DNA of 64,000 bases from Anas platyrhynchos (Eukaryota; Chordata; Aves; Anseriformes; Anatidae). A program made the translations under genes and the position numbers. The notes beneath the pieces are model-generated. The model was not told the origin of the DNA and did no database searches. It was given only the letters and a program-made list of their open reading frames with translations. Location of the stretch: positions 7,127,501 through 7,191,500 of the forward strand of contig NC_092602.1 of the NCBI RefSeq assembly GCF_047663525.1. Reading direction: 5' to 3'. This document shows positions 55,601 to 64,000 of the stretch, in pieces (within the stretch, counting starts at the first letter, position 1; each line of letters starts with the position of its first letter).

Positions 55601-57959
55601 TCTCATTGGGGAAGGGGATACGTACACATGTGATGGGAAACAATGAAGTTTGTACATGACACGCTGTGAGCTCTTCCCCAGGCCCAGTGGCTAACACAAT
55701 GAGACAAGGGTTGGGACTTCCCCATGTCCCAGAAGGTGCCGTGGACGTACTGCTGCGCTGATGTGAACTCTAAGCCTTATCAGAGCACGTTCCACAGAAA
55801 ATCAGAAGCAGAAAAGCTCTCCAAAAAGCCCAGCATCTTCCTGGCCAGGTATCTTGTTAATCACTTGGTGACTGAAGCGGGGCAATTCAGGAAATCCAAG
55901 TGGCTAAGTAAGGCCTACACAGTCCCAGCCCCACAGGGGACTGCCATGGGACTGAAAAGTGACCCTGGGACATCCGCTGCCTTCCCCAGAGCTCAGAGGA
56001 CTGCAAAGACCTCGCTGTCCTTATCCTCATGCCACCCTCTTTGACCAGCTCCCAAGGGGGCCTCACCACAGGATAACTTCACCCACCCAAGAAGCTCAGG
56101 GAGGACACGTCAGAGGAAGAGAAGAGCGATGGACTCTTCTGTCGAGGGCAGGACAGGAGGTGCAGCTTTCCATGGGGAGTAAGAGATCATGAGTACGTTT
56201 CACACTGACAATGATCTAGGAATCAATTTACATACATGTTTGGATGATGGGATTTCAGCCATTTATCATTTCTTCCTTCCAGCCAACTTAACAGAATCCT
56301 ACTTTTATTTGTGGAGTGCAAGCAACAGTGCTGGTGTTGTGCTGTATGCACACACACAAAAGAGAAAAATGTGCAAGGCAGAGGGTCTCCAGGAGACCAG
56401 AAGACCTCTAACGTGCCCATTTCTAGGTCAATCCTGAAATCAAGGAGAGGAGGATCCTGAAATTGGGGAGAGGAGGATGGGGAGCAGGGGACTCGGCCCC
56501 GGGGAGCAGTTTGGCGGTGTTACACAGAAATACCCCTGCAGAAGGTGGAACTTGGATGCCCTGCCCCAAATCTCAGCCTGCAAAGTGTCTGGTGACAGGT
56601 CTGAACGCCTCAGCGTCATTTCAGGATTTCACAGCAGCAGCAACCACCATACAGAAAGGTATTTGGCTGCTGGCACTGCCGCTGCTTTTCTGCTCGGCTG
56701 GCAACCTTTAGCTGTGGTCACACACATGCCGCTGCCTCTTGCACGCGGAGAGATTGGGCATATCTGTGCAGGGGGATCAAGAAATGGTGGTGGTGAAGGC
56801 AAAAAATAAAAAAAATTAAAAAAAAATCATTCAGCCAGGGCAGAGCAAGAAGGGGAGGGCTGCTGTTGTAATTTCGGGGCTGGTCCAGGATGATGTCATG
56901 GCAGCAGGCAAGCGGCACGGTGCTTCCTAACGCTCCTGTCCATGTGACCTCCAACGCCGGGGGGCCCGAATCTTTCGGTGACATGTCTGTCCATCCATCC
57001 ATCCATCTGTCCATCCATCCATCCACCCCGCTTCTCACCCCGCTCCCACGAGCGGGCCCCTCCGAAGGCTGCCGCCGGCCGCAGCCGCGCGGGTGCCGGG
57101 GAGGCGGCGCGGCCGCCAACTCTGGCGGCACACACCCCTCTCGCTACTACAAAGGCATCCTACAGCAATCACATTTGCAATAGTACAAATCTGGATGGAT
57201 TCAGCCCATCCCCCTCCTCTTTGTAAGCCCACAGCCCCGCCGTGAGCCCTCGGCTCTTGCAACCCCGCGATCCCGCCCGGGGATTAGCCTGCAAAGCGCA
57301 GTCACAGCACAGTTGCTTGAAATAAATGAATGAATGAATGGGAAAAATAATAAAAAAATAATTAAAAAAAAAATCATCAGCAGCTCATCCTGGAAACAGC
57401 AATCTTATTGTTTCAAAACCCATATGCATCTGCATTTCCACAGCATTTAACCGTATTTCACACAAGCGCACAGACACTCTTAATGCACATGCAAACAAGC
57501 ACATTTGTTAATAGCAGCAGCCCTAACAAAGGAGATAGGTGGAAGAGGAAAAAAAAAAAATCTAAGACGATATTAGCTTCACCCACAAATGTGGCTTATT
57601 CCACATCGGCTGGACAGATATGCAGTGTGAAAGCCCAGATATTACAGATACCCTACACCTTACATTTCACACACACGGCTAAAACATCATTCGGTGCAAT
57701 ATCTAGTTGCTATGCCAACAGATTAAAAAAAATTAAGAGAGAAAAAAATTTTTTCTTGACCCCTTCCCAGAGAGAGAGAGAGAAACAGAGAGACAGAGAG
57801 AGAGCAGGGGTGGGGGCTGCTTACCAAAGACGCTGATTTGATTGTGGCAAAGCGCTCTCGGTTCCGGTAGTGGAGGGCCTGATTCTGCACTGACTGGGTA
57901 GGCCGCACGTCAGGCCTGCGATCCCTGTGGCCCACCTCATCCCTTATAAATACATGATC
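43646..57959 (-). CDS. TAOK3: Serine/threonine kinase TAO3, C-terminal half (8 coding exons; gene continues past the right edge)
   Basis: TAOK3 is a Ste20-family MAP3K acting on stress MAPK signalling. Exons in transcript order: 57825-57959, 50487-50723, 49732-49860, 48180-48383, 45403-45642, 44211-44423, 43930-44112, 43646-43807. All are phase 0, 500 codons plus stop. They begin [20 protein letters not shown] and end [17 protein letters not shown]; human ends VTLDFPKEDYR at residue 898, so this is about residues 399-898. Nearly the whole segment is charged coiled coil, for example [40 protein letters not shown] and [20 protein letters not shown], which mediates regulation and oligomerisation. 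The kinase domain (residues ~24-277) is not in the window. The intron after the 49,732-49,860 exon is GC-AG. The gene is tail to tail with PEBP1, as in human. Confidence 0.97.
48384..49731 (-). other. TAOK3: GC-AG intron of TAOK3
   Basis: The exon ends AAGATTAAAGAG and the intron opens GCAAGA on the minus strand; the KEKIKE|EMNEDHS junction matches human exactly, so a GT donor is not available without changing the protein. The acceptor is catgcag. The intron carries a CR1 insertion. Confidence 0.85.
48920..49355 (-). mobile_element. CR1 LINE, 5'-truncated copy (~435 bp) in a TAOK3 intron
   Basis: The plus strand reads antisense CR1: ggtttgggttggaagggacc, atctagttccaaccccctgc, cagcctggccttgagcactt, then cttctcttctccaggctgaa. 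The insertion has the same orientation as TAOK3. Internal duplications of a 17-18 bp segment (atctttaagtataaaac, 49,155-49,195) and of a ggtactggctta segment (about 49,256-49,278) arose within the copy. Confidence 0.93.
53216..53262. repeat. Poly(T) followed by A-rich and (AT)n
   Basis: 19 T, then aaaaaaaataaat and a short atatatat run. Confidence 0.85.
56988..57027. repeat. (CCAT)n microsatellite
   Basis: gtccatccatccatccatct followed by a second run of the same tetranucleotide. Confidence 0.9.
57035..57130. promoter_or_regulatory. CpG-rich patch in TAOK3 intron, 3' of the 57.8 kb exon
   Basis: About 17 CpG in 100 bases within otherwise AT-rich intron. It has no exon structure. See the companion patch at 58.4-58.7 kb. 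Confidence 0.35.
57769..57806. repeat. (GA)n microsatellite beside a TAOK3 donor site
   Basis: agagagagagagaaacagag and following GA units. On the transcript this is a UC-rich tract starting about 18 bases inside the intron after the exon at 57,825-57,959. Confidence 0.9.
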
Positions 57960-58419
57960 CTGCAGAAATGGATAAAAACAAGGAGAAAGTCCAGCTGTGC
58001 TCTTTCCTCGGCGGCTGCCTGTCTCTCAGCCCTCTTTCTGCACAAGCACGGCTGTTTGAAATGCATAGTTTAGCTCTCTGCTAGCCCCTGCAGCTCCCAC
58101 GGTACAAAATGAATAAGCAACACATTGCAGCTTCGGTTCGGCGTGTCAGCTGATCGCTAGCGGGATGCCTTCTGAATCCCTGGCAGATTTTTTTTTTTTT
58201 TTTTTTTTAAACCTCCAGTATTACATACGTGCGGAAAAAAAAAAGACTCAGAAGCACAAAGCAATGCAGAGCGACCGGGCTCCTCAGAAAGGTTGGCTTA
58301 AAGCACTGCAACCGAGTAATCCCTTGAAAAACGTGACTTCCATGTCTAGCAAAGCCGCCGCCGCTGCCTTTTAACACCAGAGCAACATTTTGCCTCATTC
58401 CCTTGGCAGCCCGGCTCCT

Positions 58420-58700
58420 CTGTCCCGGCAGCGGGACCGGCGTCCCGGCTCGCTCCCTGCCGCCGCGCAGGATCGCCGCCGCCGCCACTCAGGGATCCTG
58501 CTTTCCAGTCATGATCCCGCACGCTTCTAGCACTTTCTCTCCACAGCCCACAAAGGATTTTTTTTTTTTTTTCCCTTTAAAGCAACAGCTCACGGGTTTT
58601 AGCACAAATGGTTTCTCGTGCAGCCTTCCCCTGCTCGCTCGCTGGCAAAGGCGCGGCGAGCAGCGGCCGTGCTTCTGCCGAAGCGCCGCGGGCTGGGTGT
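58420..58700. promoter_or_regulatory. CpG-rich blocks upstream of a TAOK3 internal exon, candidate internal promoter
   Basis: Two blocks of about 13 CpG each in under 90 bases, separated by a T-run, lying 460-740 bp upstream (minus strand) of the exon at 57,825-57,959. Base composition is the only evidence. Confidence 0.3.
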
Positions 58701-61700
58701 GAGGACAGCAGAGCTCCTGGCGAGCCCACAGAGACCCCAACCAGCCACGCTCGTCAGAAGCACCATTGGGAACCTGCTAATTGAAGAGGTGGCCTCCAGA
58801 AGTCAGCACACCTGCAGACAGCTCCGACCACCATCGGGTGCCTGCCGTGTCCCATGACGGGAGCTGCCAGCCACGCACCCACCACAGGGCTCCCGGCACG
58901 GCTTCGTGGCTGCCCTCCTCGAGCTCCTCCTGCTAACCACCACCAATTCTTCCTGAGTTTCATCAGGTCTGTGGCCGTCATGGACACAAACCAAAGGCTG
59001 TGGAAGTGAGGAATATTACGCTGAAGGGCAAGCAGGAGAGGCCAAGCTTTGCGCCGAGCGCTGGCTATGGCAGCAGCGGCTTGTGGGCCTGTGCAGAGGG
59101 CGTCTGCAGGCAAGCACGAGCACTTCGCCACCCTGTCACCACTCCAGACATCGGCCAGGTCAGAAAGACCCAGGATAAGAAAACAACCAACGCACACCAA
59201 CACCTCCACCACCACACCGCTGTCACGCTGACGCGTTTCTCCCATTCCTGATGCTCATTTCCCCTCTGCTGTCCTCAGCGTTTGGCTTTTTCTGGGTTGG
59301 ACCTGTGCCAATTCAACTTTCAATATCATTTTCTCTTCTCCCGTCCTTCGTTTCGAGCCCTTGTGTCCCAGGCTCCCTTTTGCCTTTGCAGGGCTGGGCC
59401 TGGCTGAGACTGTCCCGGCACCCCCGCAGCTACCCGCAGGAGCCCCAGTGTGCCCAAACGATTAAAAAGGACAGTCTGCCGAACAAGTAGTGGGCCTACA
59501 CTGAGTGTAATAAAATGCTGCCGTTTCTTTTTTACATTTGTCATCCCTATGTTGGGCTTTTCATTGCCCAAGCAGAGGGAAGCAGTGTTATAGAAGGGCA
59601 ATTACCAGCGGTGGGGTGGATCTTACGTTTTCCATCCGTGCACGTTCACGTGGCAGACAGGGTGCTCCCAGACTTGCACGCTTTCCCGAAAAGAGCCTTA
59701 GACTCTAACAGTCACACCAAAAATCCTGATTGAACAGGTAAAATTCAGCAGCATCACTCAGATGACACACATGGGTCCATAGGAAGAGCACCACTCCCAT
59801 GCCTTCTGTAGCTCCACAGCACCCTCGCCTATCCAGCCAAATACACAAAGCCCACGTGAACAAACAAGGTTCCTAAGGTCTTCTAGAAACACCCCAGTCC
59901 TTCAATCACTTTCCTTCTCTCCGTTACCATACTAGGATGAACGTAAAATATTAAAAGCAGGCAAGAAGCAAACCACTGCTCAAACCAGCATGACTTGCCC
60001 AAGGTCAGCCCATGGATGACAACCCAAATTCTGCTCTCCAGAGCCCCACCTCGGTTCCACCACACACCATCTTTCCATCCTCCTCACCGAACAGCAGGTT
60101 TTACAGTCCCTAGCACCAGAACATCATCTCAGGAACATCAACCTAATGCAGCAGCCATGCATTTTTAAGAGCAATGCTCACCGCCTGTTGTTAATGGTGT
60201 TTTCGTGTTATGCCACGGCCGTTCTGAGCTGACTCCTTCCAGATAGCAGTAATTATTCTGATAATTTTCATTTATAAAGATGTAGCTTGTTCCAATAAAT
60301 GCTAGGGGGCAAAGAGATATTTCTGCAACAAAACTTCCTACATGAATAAAATACCTGCTCAGAAGGCAACTGAATGAGCAAGCCACAGAAGCAAACAAAA
60401 CAACTCAGTAGGTAGATGGGGAGTTGATTTTTTTCCTACTGATAAATCGATGAGAATTTTGCCTCAAATTTTAATCACAGCAAAACCGGGCAGACAGATC
60501 TATAAGTCGTATTTCATAGTTCAGCACTGAACATTTGTTCAGCACATAGCAGCGTTGAACCTCTCGCATTAAGTGACCTAACAAAACACAGAGGAAGGAG
60601 TCCCATCGTCTTCCGTAACCAATTCACAACCTCCCCAACAGCAAACTGACCACACTGCACCAGTCTGAGGCAGAACCATCCAGTTTCACCTCTCCAGGAA
60701 TATTCACCCGCGTGCTGCACCTCTGATGGTGCACACCAAATACCTTCATGAAGAGCAAGAGCAGCGCACAGAACTGCGGCAAACGCCCAACTTCTAAGAA
60801 TTTAAAGGAAGCAGGGTGCCATTGTTCATGGTAAAACACCGGACTAAAACTCAATAATCTGCAGAGAGGTTGATGTATCAGGAGTCTTTCTAGAAAAGGC
60901 TTCATGACCTCCTTGACAGCTCCAGACAGTACACAGGGTTCATAGCTGCCCGCGCATGCAAACCAAAACTCAAGCCTGTAAGTCATTACACCCAAATACC
61001 CCTTACGTCTCCTAGAACCACCACCTTTCCCAATTACGAATCATGACACCTGACACGTAGGAGAGCTCCCATCAAAGAGCAGGGCAGAGGCAGCAGGAAG
61101 GCTGTGTGCTGAACGCGGCAGCAGTAGGCACCGGCGTGCACAGGGTAATTCAGTGGACTGGTGAAGTCACTCAAGTTCCAACAGATCTTAGAGAAGTCTG
61201 TGTTATTACAGGCATTGGGCAGTTTGTGAGCATCCTCTTTTCATGCCTTTTGTTATAAATTAGATTTTAATCAGAGGATTCCCCTGGCAACGTTTTTGTT
61301 CCCAAAGTTTCATCTTTAAGAGGTAAGGACCAGCAACAAGTCTGTACAGCAGAGCTGAACAAAACAATACCATACTGGCTTGTTGCTTTGATTAAATGAG
61401 ACTTATTTTTTTTCCCCTTACTGCTATAAAGTCTCATGGAAATAAAGTAATCCCACACGGGAGCATTCCAAGTCCTACCGCTTGCCGTATTTGTTTCGGA
61501 CAGCAGAACAGTGTTCCTGGAAGCCACTCGGGCTGGCTCTTCACACCAGGCAGCGGTCTGAAGCACTGAAGGTTGGGAATTGTGTTTTGCACGTCCCCAT
61601 AGACTTGTTCATCCTGAATTTTACAACTGCACACAACACTCTGGGGCCGTGGCGCAAAGAAATCAAAAGGTCTCTGACACTTGGAGCTCTGAGTCTTAAA

Positions 61701-62198
61701 AAATGTGAAGAGTTCAGGCAATTTTGCCATCCTGGTCATTTGCACAGTCTGGTACATCTGGAGGTTGTTAATTAACACATTTGTGGAATACCATAATTTT
61801 ATACAACACTCTGATTTGACCTGTGTCAAAACAATCTAGTAGATGACCCCGTGTCCACATAACTCAGACAGCTGGCTAATTATGTTCATCTGTATTTTCT
61901 TTTTAGCCTTTAAAGGCTGATGAAATGCAAAACAACAGCTAAATTTAAACTTGAACCCCCAGGTTCTTTTACTTTTGTTTGTGATTAGGCTCCAGAGCAT
62001 TATCGAGCTCCCTACTTCTCACCTCGTAGTACAAAACCAGGTTGTGTGGATTAACTTGATCAGTTTACAGAAACACAGTTAAAGCAAGCACAAATTGAAC
62101 ATTTTTTTTTTCAGAATAAAGAACTTTAACTTGAAAATAGAATGAATGTATGTATACATAAATCCCCTGAAATGTCCTGTTCCAACTTTATTCTTTTC

Positions 62199-62232
62199 AT
62201 GTATATATTAATATATATTATATATATATATT
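62199..62232. repeat. (TA)n microsatellite
   Basis: tatatattaatatatattat followed by atatatatat. Confidence 0.9.
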
Positions 62233-64000
62233 TTGTTTAAAATTGCATTGCCCCAAGTAACAGAGAATTTTAAAAAGGCATATGTTAAAACTATATTTTC
62301 AGAGTGGTATATGTCCTGCTATGCATATTCTAAATGCATACGTACAGCAAAAGGTAGTGTGCAAGAGTTATCAGTGCAGATCTGGCTCTTGTGCTTCCTA
62401 AATTACTTCAAAACACCCGCTTTAAGTGACCTCTATGTGAGTTCTTTTACACTACTTCCCTTAGAAGTGTGCAAGATCTCCCATTCTTCCAAACAAGCAA
62501 TAAAAACATTCACGTGGTGTCATAATTATGTTTTTTCACAGTGCAAGTGTCTTATGTATGGTGTGCAACCACAGGGTAATGCGAGTATATGCTCCCTGCC
62601 CACAGGTACCCGTAAGCAGAGGCAGCCAACACTTCCTTCTGTCCATAACTTAAACATGACACCATACATAAACCGTGAGTTGGGGAGTTTTTAAAAGGAG
62701 CCTAACTGAACTGAGCATTGTTCTCAGCTGAATGTCTTCATCTTACAGAACGTCGCAGTTATTACGATGCTAAGAGGATTGAATTCATAACCTCAGAAGT
62801 CTTCCTGTATTTGTACTTTACAAGTGCCATACAATCAGTACGAAGTGAAATAGTATTCTTAAGGCAAGCAGCAACTCTACTTCTTTCACAAATGCAATTT
62901 AGGTCTGGCAGGAGTGGCTCACATTTTGTCTTCATCAACTGTAATGACACCGATCCATCAGTAATATTATAATGTACCATTGTGTAAATCAATCTCTCCG
63001 AGTTCTATTTTAATGCATACATAAATATAACTACCTGGCAATGTGAAATCAAAATACACGTTCTTGAAACCTACACAAAATGAGAAACAAGCTCCAACTA
63101 CAATCACCAGCACGTAAGATGAGTCACGTCGCTCTTCATTCTGATGGTTCCTTGGACTGGCCTTTTGTCCCTATTTTTTTCCAAAAAGGTCTCTCTTTAA
63201 AGGTGCTACTGAAAACATATTTGAAAAAAAAATGTAACCTACTGAAATTTATGCATCTTATCTTCCCATACCTTTAAATATATTCGGCAATCTTTTGTTG
63301 GAGACAAAATGACTTGAGAGGTCCCTTCTATAAATGTTTCAATATTCAGTCACATAAATAGTGTATTTCAGGAGACAAAAATGCTTACAAATATTTAGTT
63401 AGTTTAAACCAGGCTTGTCGCAACCCTACAAATGTGAAACTCATACTTTTATTGCTGCTGTAATGTTTTAGCTCTTCTGGCAAAAAGCACATGTACACAT
63501 TGAAGCTCTTTGCAAATGCAATCACACAAAGCCTACGCTTTACTGCCCACTAGTAAATGACACTGCTAAGGCCAAGCCAAAACTATTTCACTCAAACAAT
63601 CCCACAGATTAGATGCTGACTTAGAGGTAGACAACTTCAGTTTGCTATCTAGCACCAAGAAAACAAAATGGCAACAGATCACAGCATGCAGCGCAAGAGC
63701 AGAGAAGCAGTGAGTAGTATTTAACTGGAAACGTACCTCGTGGGAAGGGTCCAAAGTTCTGCACACTTCCACTTCTCATGAGGGAAATCCAAGTGCAAGC
63801 AGATTTTAATCATACACTGTGACTGGTAAACAGTTAGCTTTGCTGTGACTGCTTGTCACCGTGCTACACAGTACAGCACACTCATTCACAAGGAAACAAA
63901 GACTGAAGATACGAGCAGAGGTGAAGGAGTGCACATGCGGGGCAGGTGAGGAGGCATGCAGTAAGTCTGCGTGGACCCTGCCTAGACACAGACAGTGCTA

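Larger units (their letters stand above)
50724..57824 (-). other. TAOK3: Large TAOK3 intron
   Basis: 7.1 kb. It holds poly(T) and (AT)n at 53,216-53,262, (TTTA)n near 55,031-55,051, a (CCAT)n tract at 56,988-57,027 and a CpG-rich patch at about 57,035-57,130. No other coding exon is recognised. Confidence 0.7.
57960..64000 (-). other. TAOK3: TAOK3 intron (incomplete at right edge)
   Basis: 6 kb with no further TAOK3 exon: human residues just before DHVFIRD end in ...SSSSVVHKK, and no matching minus-strand exon is seen. It contains poly(T) at about 58,187-58,209, CpG-rich blocks at 58,420-58,500 and 58,610-58,700, and an AT-rich stretch with (TA)n at 62,199-62,232. No other gene is recognised. 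Confidence 0.65.

Noticed and set aside
58207-58488. A 93-codon minus-strand frame starting in a CpG block
   Set aside because: It begins at a GTG rather than an ATG and runs into a poly(T)-derived hydrophobic tail; probably chance.
61434-61829. A 131-codon minus-strand frame with several cysteines in the TAOK3 intron
   Set aside because: It does not match TAOK3 or any family I know; the cysteines show no regular zinc-binding spacing.
1-64000. Endogenous retroviruses, LTRs, Polinton-like elements, CRISPR arrays, tRNA or rRNA genes
   Set aside because: Looked for by eye on both strands and none recognised. Only CR1 LINE fragments and simple repeats were seen; a repeat-library search could still find short, old pieces.

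Overview
The window looks like a piece of a bird genome, probably a gene-dense microchromosome comparable to chicken chromosome 15. Three things point this way. Five conserved vertebrate genes can be read exon by exon. The only interspersed repeats I recognise are CR1-type LINE fragments, the dominant avian/reptilian repeat. Introns are short and GC content is high. A crocodile or turtle cannot be formally excluded, and I do not name a species.

Layout, left to right. (1) 1-14,805 is intronic DNA of TPCN1 (minus strand); only its first coding exon (14,806-14,917) is present, and its promoter lies in a CpG-rich island at about 15.74-16.32 kb. (2) 14.9-18.2 kb is a repeat-rich spacer with two minisatellites, a perfect RFX X-box, five CCAAT boxes and a small unexplained lysine-rich ORF followed by polyadenylation signals. 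(3) DDX54 (plus, 18,261-23,806) is complete: 20 coding exons, 828 residues. (4) CFAP73 (minus, 24,304-26,311) is complete: 7 coding exons, 319 residues, tail to tail with DDX54. (5) VSIG10 (minus, 27,796-35,944) reads as 8 coding exons, 426 residues, including a 13-nt microexon; the exon for the second of the four Ig domains known in human was not found. (6) PEBP1 (plus, 38,768-40,635) is complete: 4 coding exons, 187 residues. (7) TAOK3 (minus) contributes its last eight coding exons (43,646-57,959, 500 residues, the coiled-coil half). Its kinase exons lie beyond the right edge, and 57,960-64,000 is intron.

These genes do not form an operon-like system. TPCN1 is an endolysosomal cation channel, DDX54 a nucleolar RNA helicase, CFAP73 an axonemal protein, VSIG10 a membrane Ig protein, and PEBP1 and TAOK3 are MAPK-pathway proteins. 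The most useful observations are the substitution of the PEBP1 Ser153 phospho-switch by Ala, the apparent loss of one VSIG10 Ig exon, the fusion of two gene blocks that are far apart in human 12q24, the X-box where human has IQCD (DRC10), two GC-AG introns, and the purine-rich minisatellite just upstream of DDX54. I saw no endogenous virus, CRISPR array, tRNA or rRNA, and nothing that I would call a new multi-gene system.
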